From an uncultured Pelagibacteraceae bacterium (GTDB lineage Bacteria > Pseudomonadota > Alphaproteobacteria > Pelagibacterales > Pelagibacteraceae): 64,000 nucleotides of DNA. Below the pieces are notes generated by a model that saw only the letters and a program-made list of their open reading frames with translations, ran no database searches and was not told the origin of the DNA. Of this stretch, positions 28,118 to 37,955 are shown piece by piece (positions within the stretch are counted from its first letter, which is position 1; the number at the start of each line of letters is the position of its first letter). The stretch is from positions 1-64,000 of the forward strand of contig CACJZL010000002.1 in the NCBI GenBank assembly GCA_902597865.1. Reading direction: 5' to 3'. Made by a program: the position numbers and the translations under genes.

Positions 28118-29938
28118 ATGTGTGGAATTATTGGAATAACAAGTAACAAATTAGTTTCTTCACCAATTATAAATTCTTTAAAAAAATTAGAATATAGAGG
28201 TTACGACTCAGCAGGAATTGCTACGATCGACGCTGGCTTCATTAAAGAAGTTAAATGCGAGGGTAGAGTTGAAAGTTTAGAGGAAGCTGTTTCAAAATCA
28301 AAGTTAACAGGGAATGTCGGAATTGGACATGTAAGATGGGCAACTCATGGAATTCCAAACACCATTAATGCTCACCCACATTCATCAGAAAATGTATCTG
28401 TGGTTCATAATGGAATAATTGAAAATTCTACATTGTTAAAAAAGTTTTTAGTTAACAAAGGACATAAGTTTAAATCTCAAACAGATACTGAAGTAATTGT
28501 TCATCTTATTACTGAATACTTGAAAAAAGACAATCTTAAAGATGCAATTATTAAAGTTTTAAAAAAACTTCATGGAAGTTTTGCGCTAGGAATAATCTTT
28601 AAAGACAATCCTAATTTAATAATTGGTGCAAGAAGAGGTTCGCCTTTAGCTGTTGGTTATGGTCCTGGTGAAAATTATTTAGGATCAGATTCTTATGCTT
28701 TAAAATCTATGACAAATAAAATTTCATATCTTAACGATGGGGAGTTTTGTATAATTAAAAAAGATAACGTTGAGTTTTTTAATCAGAGCGGAAAAAAAAT
28801 AAATAAAAAAGTATTACATTTATCATCAAACGAACAAAATTATGAAAAGGGTGACTACAAACATTTCATGGCTAAAGAAATTGATGAACAACCAAATACT
28901 ATCAAAAATTGTGTCAACGAATACATCGACAAAATCAATAATGACATAAATATTTTTAATTTTCCATTTAAAGAAAAGGAAATTAAGTCTATTACATTAA
29001 TCGGATGTGGTACAGCTTATCACTCCTGTCTTATTGCAAAATATTGGTTTGAGCAATTAACATCATTCGATGTTAGTATCGATATTGCTTCAGAGTTTCG
29101 TTACAGAAAAAATAAATTTAAGAAAGATTGTCTTTATATTTTTGTTTCTCAGTCAGGTGAAACTGCTGATACTTATGCAGCTTTAGATCTTTGTAATAAA
29201 AATAAAATGAAAACATGCTCAGTTGTAAATGTTATTGAAAGCTCAATAGCAAGAGACTCTAAATTCGTTTTACCTATTCATTGTGGTCCAGAAATCGGTG
29301 TTGCATCTACTAAAGCTTTCTTAGGACAAATGCTTGTTCTATATATACTTTGCTTAAAATTAGCTCAAAAAAGAAAAGATATAAGTAAAAAAGATTATTT
29401 AAAGAAGATCAAAAATTTATTTAATCTCGCAAAATTAGTTAAACATTCTTTAGAAACTGAAAATAAGATACAATCAATATGTAGTTCATTTGTTGATGCA
29501 AAAGGTTCAATGTTTTTAGGTAGAGGATATTCATTTCCAATAGCATTAGAAGGGGCACTTAAATTGAAAGAGTTAGCCTACGTACATGCAGAGGGTTATC
29601 CCGCAGGTGAAATGAAGCATGGACCTCTAGCTCTTATAGAAGATGGAATGCCAGTAGTAGTGATTGCCCCAAGAGATCAACATTATAAAAAAACTATTTC
29701 AAACATGCAGGAAGTAATAGCTAGGGGAGCTAAAGTTTTGCTTATTACAAATAAAAGCAAAGATGAAGTATATTCTGAAAATATATGGGAGACTATTGAA
29801 GTTGAAAACACAAACGATGATTTGTTTCCTTTTTTAGTTACTATTCCTCTACAAAAACTTGCTTACTATTCAGCATTAAAAAAAGGGTATGACATCGATA
29901 AACCCAGAAATTTGGCTAAATCAGTAACAGTTGAATAA
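28118..29938 (+). CDS. glmS: glutamine-fructose-6-phosphate aminotransferase
   Basis: MCGIIGITSNKL; LEYRGYDSAGIA; HVRWATHGIPNTINAHPH; SQSGETADTYAAL; C-terminal PRNLAKSVTVE. Confidence 0.97.
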   Translation: MCGIIGITSNKLVSSPIINSLKKLEYRGYDSAGIATIDAGFIKEVKCEGRVESLEEAVSKSKLTGNVGIGHVRWATHGIPNTINAHPHSSENVSVVHNGIIENSTLLKKFLVNKGHKFKSQTDTEVIVHLITEYLKKDNLKDAIIKVLKKLHGSFALGIIFKDNPNLIIGARRGSPLAVGYGPGENYLGSDSYALKSMTNKISYLNDGEFCIIKKDNVEFFNQSGKKINKKVLHLSSNEQNYEKGDYKHFMAKEIDEQPNTIKNCVNEYIDKINNDINIFNFPFKEKEIKSITLIGCGTAYHSCLIAKYWFEQLTSFDVSIDIASEFRYRKNKFKKDCLYIFVSQSGETADTYAALDLCNKNKMKTCSVVNVIESSIARDSKFVLPIHCGPEIGVASTKAFLGQMLVLYILCLKLAQKRKDISKKDYLKKIKNLFNLAKLVKHSLETENKIQSICSSFVDAKGSMFLGRGYSFPIALEGALKLKELAYVHAEGYPAGEMKHGPLALIEDGMPVVVIAPRDQHYKKTISNMQEVIARGAKVLLITNKSKDEVYSENIWETIEVENTNDDLFPFLVTIPLQKLAYYSALKKGYDIDKPRNLAKSVTVE

Positions 29939-29995
29939 AAAATAAGTATTCTCTTTTGTCATAATTTCGTTATATATTCATCTTAAGGTTGAAAT

Positions 29996-31375
29996 ATGAA
30001 AAATTGGAAAGTTAATTCTTGGAGAAAACATCCTGTTAAGCATGTCCCATCATATGATGATGAGAAAGAACTTAACATGGTATTAAATAAATTAAAATCT
30101 TCTCCACCATTAGTATTTGCTGGAGAGACTAGACATTTAAAAGATCAACTTGCAGAAGTTGTTGATGGTAAAGCATTTTTACTTCAAGGGGGAGATTGCG
30201 CAGAAAGTTTCGCAGAATTTCATCCTGATAACATCAGGGATACTTTTAAAGTAATTTTACAAATGTCACTTATTTTAACTTATTCAGCATCTTTGCCAGT
30301 TGTAAAACTTGGAAGAATTGCTGGACAGTTTTCTAAACCAAGAAGTGCACCAACTGAAAAACAAGGTGGAAAAGAATTACCAAGTTATCTAGGAGATAAC
30401 ATTAACTCAATAGAATTTAATGAAAAAGCCAGAAGACCTGATCCAAAAAGATTATTTAGAGCTTACTCTCAATCAGCATCTACACTTAATTTGTTAAGAG
30501 CTTTTTCAAATGGAGGTTTTGCAGATTTGAAAAAGGTTCATCTCTGGAATTTGGGATACATTAAAAATAGTCCACAAGCTAAAAAATTCAAAGAGCTAGA
30601 GGATAAAATTGCAGACGCACTTGGATTTATGGCAGCTTGCGGAATAACTCCAGAATTTAATAGAAGATTGTACACAGTTAATTTTTGGACTTCTCATGAA
30701 GCTCTTCATTTGCCATTTGAAGAAAGCATGACAAGAACAGACTCTACTACAGGAGAATACCATGACACATCTGCTCACTTTGTTTGGATCGGTGATAGAA
30801 CTAGACAGTTAGATGGTGGACATGTTGAATTTTGTAGAGGAATAGAAAATCCAATTGGCATTAAATGTGGTCCAACCTCAAAAGCAGATGAGATAGCAAA
30901 AATTTGTGAAGTCATTAATCCTAAAAATGAAAAAGGAAAAATTACTCTTATTTCGAGATATGGACACGATAAAGTTGAAAAATTTTTACCAAAACTTATA
31001 AGAGGAATTAAAAAAGAGGGTCTAAATGTAGTTTGGTCATGTGATCCAATGCATGGAAATACTTTGGTCTCTACAACTGGATTTAAAACAAGACCATTTA
31101 ACAATGTCGTCAAAGAGGTTAAAAATGTTTTTGAGGTTCATCAAAGTGAAGGGTCTTATGCTGGCGGTCTTCATATAGAAATGACAGGTCAGAATGTGAC
31201 AGAATGTACTGGTGGCGCAAAAAATATTTCAGACCAAGATTTATCAAGCAGATACCATACACATTGCGATCCAAGATTGAATGCTGATCAGGCCTTGGAA
31301 TTGGCTTTTTTGATCTCTGATGAGATTAAAAAGAATTCCAATTATGCAAAAAATGCAATTAAAGCGGCATCTTAG
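29996..31375 (+). CDS. class II 3-deoxy-7-phosphoheptulonate (DAHP) synthase
   Basis: AFLLQGGDCAESFAEF; RIAGQFSKPRS; RTDSTTGEYHDTSAHFVWIGDRTRQLDGGHVEF; GSYAGGLHIEMTGQNVTECTGG. Confidence 0.95.
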   Translation: MKNWKVNSWRKHPVKHVPSYDDEKELNMVLNKLKSSPPLVFAGETRHLKDQLAEVVDGKAFLLQGGDCAESFAEFHPDNIRDTFKVILQMSLILTYSASLPVVKLGRIAGQFSKPRSAPTEKQGGKELPSYLGDNINSIEFNEKARRPDPKRLFRAYSQSASTLNLLRAFSNGGFADLKKVHLWNLGYIKNSPQAKKFKELEDKIADALGFMAACGITPEFNRRLYTVNFWTSHEALHLPFEESMTRTDSTTGEYHDTSAHFVWIGDRTRQLDGGHVEFCRGIENPIGIKCGPTSKADEIAKICEVINPKNEKGKITLISRYGHDKVEKFLPKLIRGIKKEGLNVVWSCDPMHGNTLVSTTGFKTRPFNNVVKEVKNVFEVHQSEGSYAGGLHIEMTGQNVTECTGGAKNISDQDLSSRYHTHCDPRLNADQALELAFLISDEIKKNSNYAKNAIKAAS

Positions 31376-31412
31376 ACATTTAAAAATTTAATTTTTACAT
31401 TATATAAGAATC

Positions 31413-32150
31413 ATGGATGCATCAAAAAAAGCTATATTTATAAAAGACTGGATATTGAATTATGTTAATTCAATGCCAAAAAAAGCAGAGTCCTTAGTTA
31501 TAGGTATTTCTGGGGGAATAGACTCCTCTGTTTCTAGTACATTGAGCGCAATGACAGGTTTAAAAACTATAGTTTTATCCATGCCAATAAAACAAAAAAA
31601 TACTCAACACGATTTAAGTATAAGACATCAAGAGTGGTTAAAAAAGAATTTTAAAAATGTTCAAGGTCACACAATAGAATTAGATAGTTTGTTTAAAACT
31701 TTTGGAAATACTTTAGGTAAATTTGATAGCGAACATGGGATGGCCAATTCACGTGCTAGATTAAGAATGGCAACTCTTTATCAGGTGGCGGCAGCTAACA
31801 ATGGAATAGTGGTTGGAACAGGAAATAAAGTAGAAGATTTTGGAGTTGGTTTTTATACAAAATATGGTGATGGAGGAGTTGATATATCTCCAATTGCAGA
31901 TTGTAATAAAACAGAAGTATGGGAACTTGGAAGAGAACTAAAAATACTTGATGATATTATTAAAGCAGCACCAACAGATGGTCTTTGGGATGATGGTAGA
32001 ACTGATGAAGGTCAATTAGGTTTATCATATAAAGAAATAGAAGAAGCGATGAATAACGAGAATTCTAAAAATCGAGATAAATATATTCAAATTAGAAAAT
32101 CAAACTTGCACAAAATGGAGCCAATTCCAGTATGCAAGATTCCCAATTAA
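31413..32150 (+). CDS. nadE: ammonia-dependent NAD+ synthetase
   Basis: LVIGISGGIDSSVSSTLSA; GTGNKVEDFGVGFYTKYGDGGVDISPIADCNKTEVWEL; PTDGLWDDGRTDEGQLG. Confidence 0.95.
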   Translation: MDASKKAIFIKDWILNYVNSMPKKAESLVIGISGGIDSSVSSTLSAMTGLKTIVLSMPIKQKNTQHDLSIRHQEWLKKNFKNVQGHTIELDSLFKTFGNTLGKFDSEHGMANSRARLRMATLYQVAAANNGIVVGTGNKVEDFGVGFYTKYGDGGVDISPIADCNKTEVWELGRELKILDDIIKAAPTDGLWDDGRTDEGQLGLSYKEIEEAMNNENSKNRDKYIQIRKSNLHKMEPIPVCKIPN

Positions 32151-32195
32151 TCAAATAGATTCACAAATCCAAATTAAAAGTATATTCCTTATACA

Positions 32196-33557
32196 ATGAA
32201 CAAAGATATATATTTAAGTAATAGTCTAGGTGGAAAAAAAGAAAAGTTCATACCAATAAATCCAAAGAAGGTTAGGATGTATGTTTGTGGACCCACAGTA
32301 TATGATGATCCTCATATTGGTAACGCTAGACCTTTAGTAGTTTTTGATATTCTTTTTAAAGTTCTAAAATGTAAATATGGGAAATCTTCAGTTTTATATG
32401 CAAGAAATATAACTGATGTTGATGATAAAATTATAGATGGTGCAAAAAAAAAAAATATATCAATAGATAAATTAACTAAAGATATTACAAAACGTTTTGA
32501 TGATGATTGTGATTATTTAAATTGTGAAAAACCTTCTTTTGAACCAAAAGCTACTGAGAATATTCCATTAATGATCGATATGATAAATGTTCTTATTAAA
32601 AAAAATAATGCATATGAAAATAAATCTCATGTCTATTTTAATGTATCGAGTTTTAAAGATTACGGAAAACTATCAAATAAAAATGTTGATGAACTTTTCG
32701 CAGGAGCTAGGGTTGAGGTATCAGAAAATAAGAAAAGACCTGAAGATTTTGTTTTATGGAAACCATCAACCGAGGACGAACCTGGATGGGATTCTCCTTG
32801 GGGAAGAGGTAGACCAGGGTGGCATATAGAGTGTTCTGCAATGTCAAAAAAATTTCTTGGAGATACATTTGATATACATGGGGGAGGACGTGACTTATTA
32901 TTTCCGCACCACGAAAATGAAATAGCTCAGTCAAGATGTGCAAATGAAAATAAACCTCTATCAAATTATTGGATACACAATGGTTTTATTACAGTCTCAA
33001 ATGAGAAAATGGCAAAGTCTCAGGGAAATGTTTTTAAGATAAAAGATTTTTATGAAAAGTATAATGGTCAAGTTTTAAGATTAGCATTAATGTCAACTCA
33101 TTATAGGCAAGCAATGGATTGGAATGAAAATTTGTTAACACAATCAAAAAAAACTTTAGATAAATGGTACGAGTGCCAAAAAAAACCAGAAGGCAAGGTG
33201 TTAATACCAGATGATGACTTAGCTCCTCTCTATGATGATTTAAATACACCTGGATATATTAGCAACATTCACAAATTATATGATAAAGCTGCAAAAGGAT
33301 CTGAAAAAGATAAAGAAATTTTTACAACAGCATGTAATTTTATTGGTCTTTTAACTGAGCCAAAATCAAAATGGCTAGAGTTTAAAAAGAATATTTTAGA
33401 AATTTCAGAGGAAGAGATTTTGCAAAAGATAAAAGACAGGAACACAGCTAGAGATAACAAAAATTACCAGTTAGCTGATGAAATAAGAAACGAACTTTTA
33501 GACAAAGGTATTTTAATTGAAGATAAAGATGATAAAACAACTTGGAAAATAAAATGA
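32196..33557 (+). CDS. cysS: cysteinyl-tRNA synthetase
   Basis: MYVCGPTVYDDPHIGNARPLVVFD; RGRPGWHIECSAMS; FPHHENEIAQS; EKMAKSQGN. Confidence 0.97.
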   Translation: MNKDIYLSNSLGGKKEKFIPINPKKVRMYVCGPTVYDDPHIGNARPLVVFDILFKVLKCKYGKSSVLYARNITDVDDKIIDGAKKKNISIDKLTKDITKRFDDDCDYLNCEKPSFEPKATENIPLMIDMINVLIKKNNAYENKSHVYFNVSSFKDYGKLSNKNVDELFAGARVEVSENKKRPEDFVLWKPSTEDEPGWDSPWGRGRPGWHIECSAMSKKFLGDTFDIHGGGRDLLFPHHENEIAQSRCANENKPLSNYWIHNGFITVSNEKMAKSQGNVFKIKDFYEKYNGQVLRLALMSTHYRQAMDWNENLLTQSKKTLDKWYECQKKPEGKVLIPDDDLAPLYDDLNTPGYISNIHKLYDKAAKGSEKDKEIFTTACNFIGLLTEPKSKWLEFKKNILEISEEEILQKIKDRNTARDNKNYQLADEIRNELLDKGILIEDKDDKTTWKIK

Positions 33558-35155
33558 GTAAAGAACGATTATACATATTTGATACTACATTGAGAGATGG
33601 AGCCCAAACCCAAGGTGTGCATTTTTCAATTGATGAAAAAACAAAGATTGCCCATGCTTTAGATGATCTTGGTGTGGATTATATAGAGGGAGGTTGGCCA
33701 GGGGCTAATCCATCTGATACAGAATTTTTTCAAAAAGGTTTGGATTTAAAAAACTCTACCTTCACTGCTTTTGGAATGACAAAGAAAGCTGGACGAAGTG
33801 CAGAAAATGATCCAGGTTTGTCAGCGATTTTAGATTCAAATACTAAATCTGTTTGTTTAGTAGGAAAGTCATGGGATTTTCATGTTGATGTCGCATTAGG
33901 AATAACTAATGAGGAAAATTTAGAAAATATTAAAGAGACAACAAAACATTTTGTAAAAAATAATAAAGAGTTCATGTTTGATGCCGAGCACTTTTTTGAT
34001 GGTTACAAAGCAAACCCAAAATATGCTTTAGCTTGCATTAAAGCTGCATACGATAACGGTGCTAAATGGATAGTTCTTTGTGATACTAATGGAGGAACGC
34101 TTCCTCATGAGGTTACAAAAATAGTTAAAGAAGTCTCAGAACATATTCCTGGTGAAAATTTAGGTATTCACGCACACAATGATACTGGTAATGCTGTTGC
34201 AAATTCAATTGCAGCTGTTTTATCAGGAGCAAGACAAATACAAGGTACTATAAATGGCTTGGGTGAAAGATGTGGTAACGCTAATCTAATGTCAATTATT
34301 CCAACATTTCATCTTAAAAAAGAATTATCAGATAAGTTTGAAATAAGTATTAAAGAAAAAAATATTAAACAAATTACACAATGTTCAAGATTACTTGACG
34401 AAATACTTAATAGAAAACCTAATAAACATTTACCATATGTTGGTGCTGCAGCATTTTCACACAAAGGGGGCTTACATGTGTCTGCTGTTCAAAAAGATCC
34501 TAAAACTTATGAGCATATAAATCCAGAAGATGTTGGCAATAACAGAAATATAGTCGTTTCTGATCAATCAGGTAAATCAAATATTTTGTCTAGACTTAAA
34601 ACAATTGGAATAGAAATCGAGGAAAACGATCCAAAAGTTAAAAAACTTTTGGAAGAAGTAAAAGACAGAGAATTCATTGGTTACAGTTATGATGGAGCTG
34701 ATGCTTCTTTTGAATTGCTAGCTAGAAGAGTAATGGGAGAAATTCCAAGGTATATCTCAATAAAAGAATATGATGTTTCAGTTTCAAAAAACAATCAGGA
34801 TAAAATTATTTCAAGAGCAAAAGCAAAATTAGAAGTTGATGGTGAACAAATAGTCTGCGAAGGTGAGGGTAATGGACCTGTTCATGCTCTAGACAACGCT
34901 ATAAGAAAAAATGTTACTAAATTAGAAAAATATTCTGAATATTTAAAAGATTTAAAACTAGTTGACTATAAAGTTAGAATTTTAAATACAGGAACTGAAG
35001 CGACCACAAGGGTATCGATTGAAAGCACAGACTCCCAGGGAAAAAATTGGTTTACAATTGGTGTTTCACCAAACATAATTGATGCATCATTTAAAGCTCT
35101 TATCGATAGTTTAGATTTCAAATTATTTAAGGATAAAGCTCCTGCAAGTAAATAA
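33554..35155 (+). CDS. cimA: (R)-citramalate synthase
   Basis: IFDTTLRDGAQTQGVHFSIDEK; YIEGGWPGANPSDTEFF; HAHNDTGNAVANSIAAVLSGARQIQGTINGLGERCGNANL; start at 33554 (MSKERL) likely. Confidence 0.92.
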   Translation: MSKERLYIFDTTLRDGAQTQGVHFSIDEKTKIAHALDDLGVDYIEGGWPGANPSDTEFFQKGLDLKNSTFTAFGMTKKAGRSAENDPGLSAILDSNTKSVCLVGKSWDFHVDVALGITNEENLENIKETTKHFVKNNKEFMFDAEHFFDGYKANPKYALACIKAAYDNGAKWIVLCDTNGGTLPHEVTKIVKEVSEHIPGENLGIHAHNDTGNAVANSIAAVLSGARQIQGTINGLGERCGNANLMSIIPTFHLKKELSDKFEISIKEKNIKQITQCSRLLDEILNRKPNKHLPYVGAAAFSHKGGLHVSAVQKDPKTYEHINPEDVGNNRNIVVSDQSGKSNILSRLKTIGIEIEENDPKVKKLLEEVKDREFIGYSYDGADASFELLARRVMGEIPRYISIKEYDVSVSKNNQDKIISRAKAKLEVDGEQIVCEGEGNGPVHALDNAIRKNVTKLEKYSEYLKDLKLVDYKVRILNTGTEATTRVSIESTDSQGKNWFTIGVSPNIIDASFKALIDSLDFKLFKDKAPASK

Positions 35156-36016
35156 ATGAAAATCAAGAAGTTTTCCAAGAAACCTACTGATATTGAGAGC
35201 AGGGTAGGAGCAGATCCTGTTGTTTGTTATCCAAATGATACAATAAATAATAATCTTGAAATATTACATGAAGCTAGAAAACACATCAAACAAGTTGATG
35301 AAGTAATTGTACCTCCAAGAGATGCTAAATCTTTTAATGTTAAGTCAAGTAATTTTTTTAGAATAGAAAGTGTTGAAGGACCACAAGTTGGAGATTTAAA
35401 TTTATTTCAAGCTAATAATTTAGAGGAAAAGTTTTATTCTGGAAAAACTAGAGCTCTTTATGGAACACATATTTCAGTTGGAGACAAAATGTTTAGTAGT
35501 TTCCCGTATTTAAGATCATTAGCTACAATTACGTGGGATACATTAGATTGGTATGGTTATGACAAAGATGGGGGATCAGTCCATGATGTTATTGGTACCA
35601 GATGTGATCCTTATACGTATAAACTAACATCAAACAACGATTATCATTATTGTTGTCATTCAAACTTAACTAGAGCTTTGGTTAAAGAGAAAAATGTCAA
35701 ATTAGATGACGCTGAAAAAATTGTACATGATGTTTTAAATGTATTTATGCTTACTGGTTTTACAAATGATACTAAACAATATTTTATGAAATCAAGTCCT
35801 GTAAGACCTGGTGATTATTTAGAATTTTTCGCAGAAACAGATCTATTAGGGGTTTTATCTGCTTGCCCAGGTGGAGACTGCGGATCGGAACATTCGTCTG
35901 ATGTTGCAAAGTGTTATCCATTAAAGGTTTCCATATGGGATGTTGATCAAAAATTTCTAAAAGGAATTAACCCATCGAAATTGTCTAATTATAATAGAAA
36001 TCACGGCATCAAATAA
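35156..36016 (+). CDS. DUF1989 / urea carboxylase-associated family protein
   Basis: TRALYGTHISVGDKMFSSFPYLRSLATITWDTL; HDVIGTRCDPYTY; GVLSACPGGDCGSEHSSDVAKCYPLKVSIW. Confidence 0.8.
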   Translation: MKIKKFSKKPTDIESRVGADPVVCYPNDTINNNLEILHEARKHIKQVDEVIVPPRDAKSFNVKSSNFFRIESVEGPQVGDLNLFQANNLEEKFYSGKTRALYGTHISVGDKMFSSFPYLRSLATITWDTLDWYGYDKDGGSVHDVIGTRCDPYTYKLTSNNDYHYCCHSNLTRALVKEKNVKLDDAEKIVHDVLNVFMLTGFTNDTKQYFMKSSPVRPGDYLEFFAETDLLGVLSACPGGDCGSEHSSDVAKCYPLKVSIWDVDQKFLKGINPSKLSNYNRNHGIK

Positions 36017-36730
36017 ATGAACAAAAGTAAAGTTACATTTATTTTACACAAACCTCAGTTATCAGAAAATATTGGTGCTTGTGCACGAGCAATTAAGAAT
36101 TTTAATTTCCAAAAGCTCTATCTGATTGATCCAAAACCTATTTTTCCTAACGATAAGATATTAGCGACATCCGTTGGAGCAAAAGACATTATAAAAAGAA
36201 GTAAAGTATTTAATAATTTAGAAAGTTCCTTAGGGGATATCGATATATTGATCGCTACATCTGCAAGATTTAGAAACAAAAATGTAAAACATATTAATCT
36301 TGAGGGTTTAAAAAAAATAGATTTTAGAAAAAAAATTGGATTTTTATTTGGTTCAGAGGCATCAGGGCTATCAAATAAAGAAGTTAGTTATGCAAATTAC
36401 ACTTTACAAATACCTACAAATATAAATTTTAAATCTTTAAATTTATCCCATAGCCTTATAATTATTGCGCAATTCGTCTCAAGTTTATTAAATTCCAAAT
36501 CTAATCAATTTAAAAAGTCAAAAAAGGTAAAGAAAGCAACTAAAAAAGAAATTCAAGCGATGATAAATTTATGCCTAAATAACCTAAATGAAATTAATTT
36601 TTTTAAACACAAAGAAAAAAAACCTATAATGCTTGAAAATTTAAGAAACATTTTTTATAGAATGGAACTTTCAGATAAAGAAACACGTATTTTATCAAGT
36701 GTATTTGCAAGTTTAGGAAAAAAACGTTGA
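36017..36730 (+). CDS. trmJ: TrmH/SpoU-family RNA 2'-O-methyltransferase, TrmJ-like
   Basis: FILHKPQLSENIGACARAIKNFNF; LFGSEASGLSNKEVSYANYTLQIPTN; SLNLSHSLIIIAQ. Confidence 0.87.
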   Translation: MNKSKVTFILHKPQLSENIGACARAIKNFNFQKLYLIDPKPIFPNDKILATSVGAKDIIKRSKVFNNLESSLGDIDILIATSARFRNKNVKHINLEGLKKIDFRKKIGFLFGSEASGLSNKEVSYANYTLQIPTNINFKSLNLSHSLIIIAQFVSSLLNSKSNQFKKSKKVKKATKKEIQAMINLCLNNLNEINFFKHKEKKPIMLENLRNIFYRMELSDKETRILSSVFASLGKKR

Positions 36731-36758
36731 TTGACAAATTAGATGTTAAGTTTATAAC
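36731..36758 (+). promoter_or_regulatory. putative sigma70-type promoter of rpsD
   Basis: TTGACA (36731-36736), 16-nt spacer, TATAAC (36753-36758); ATG of rpsD at 36771. Confidence 0.65.
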
Positions 36759-36770
36759 CCATTTCACTAA

Positions 36771-37388
36771 ATGACAAAAAGATTAAATTCTAAACACAAA
36801 ATTGATAGAAGACTGAAGGTTAACCTTTGGGGAAGACCAAAAAGCCCTTTCAATAAAAGAGCATACCCCCCAGGACAACACGGACAATCTAAAAATGCAA
36901 AACTATCAGACTACGGAACTCAACTTCAAGCTAAGCAAAAATTAAAATCATATTATGGAAACATAAATGAGCGACAATTCAGAAATGTTTACAGAAAAGC
37001 CATTATGAAAAAAGGGGATACTGCGGAAAATTTAATAGGATTACTAGAAAGAAGATTGGATTCAGTTATCTATAGAGCAAAATTTTCTAGCACAATATTT
37101 TCATCAAGACAGTTTATTAATCATGGACACGTAAAAGTGAATGGAAAAAAAGTAAATATTTCAAGTTACCTATTAAGCGAAGAAGACACTATCGAGATTA
37201 AAGATAAATCAAAGCAATTAGCAATCATTGATATAGCTTTAGCTAATAAAGAAAGAGATATTCCCGAATACTTGCAAGTAGATGAAAAGAAAAGAACTAT
37301 TAAGTTTGTGAGAACACCAAAGTTTGAAGAAGTTCCTTATCCTGTAGTTATGGAACCAAATCTAGTTATCGAATATTACTCTAGATAA
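36771..37388 (+). CDS. rpsD: 30S ribosomal protein S4
   Basis: [65 protein letters not shown]. Confidence 0.97.
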   Translation: MTKRLNSKHKIDRRLKVNLWGRPKSPFNKRAYPPGQHGQSKNAKLSDYGTQLQAKQKLKSYYGNINERQFRNVYRKAIMKKGDTAENLIGLLERRLDSVIYRAKFSSTIFSSRQFINHGHVKVNGKKVNISSYLLSEEDTIEIKDKSKQLAIIDIALANKERDIPEYLQVDEKKRTIKFVRTPKFEEVPYPVVMEPNLVIEYYSR

Positions 37389-37390
37389 TA

Positions 37391-37723
37391 TTATTTTTTA
37401 TATTCTATACCTTTTTCGTCAAAAACTTTTTTAAGTTCACCGTTCTCAAACATTTCTTTGATGATATCACATCCACCGATGAATTCTTTTTTAATGTAAA
37501 GTTGAGGGATCGTTGGCCACTCACTATATACCTTAATACCTTCACGAATTTTTTGATCTTTTAATACGTCAACACTTTGATATTTAACTTCCAAAATTTT
37601 TAAGATGTTAGAGACAGCCATTGAGAAACCACACTGCGGAGCTTCTGGACTACCTTTCATAAATAAACAAACATCGCTGTTATTTATCGAATTTTCTATC
37701 TGTTCTTTAACTTGTTGATCCAT
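37391..37723 (-). CDS. grxD: monothiol glutaredoxin, Grx4 family
   Basis: VCLFMKGSPEAPQCGFSMAVSNIL; SEWPTIPQLYIKKEFIGGCDII (CGFS motif). Confidence 0.95.
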   Translation of the reverse strand: MDQQVKEQIENSINNSDVCLFMKGSPEAPQCGFSMAVSNILKILEVKYQSVDVLKDQKIREGIKVYSEWPTIPQLYIKKEFIGGCDIIKEMFENGELKKVFDEKGIEYKK

Positions 37724-37953
37724 TAGTTTTCCCTAGTCTTAAGCGCTAGAGCATGAAGCTCATTTCCCATTTTTCCTTTTAAAGCATCATACACCATTTT
37801 ATGTTGTTGCACTTTATTTTTACCTTTAAATTGAGAAGAAGTCACTGTGGCGGAATAGTGATTCCCGTCACCAGCTAAGTCTTGAATATCAATAGTAGCA
37901 TCTGGCAAAGCCTCTTTAATCATTTTTTCAATTTCTTTTAAATCCATCGCCAT
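37723..37953 (-). CDS. BolA family protein
   Basis: IEKMIKEALPDATIDIQDLAGDGNHYSATVTSSQFKGKNKVQQHKMVYDALKGKMGNELHALALKT; paired with Grx4. Confidence 0.94.
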   Translation of the reverse strand: MAMDLKEIEKMIKEALPDATIDIQDLAGDGNHYSATVTSSQFKGKNKVQQHKMVYDALKGKMGNELHALALKTREN

Positions 37954-37955
37954 AA

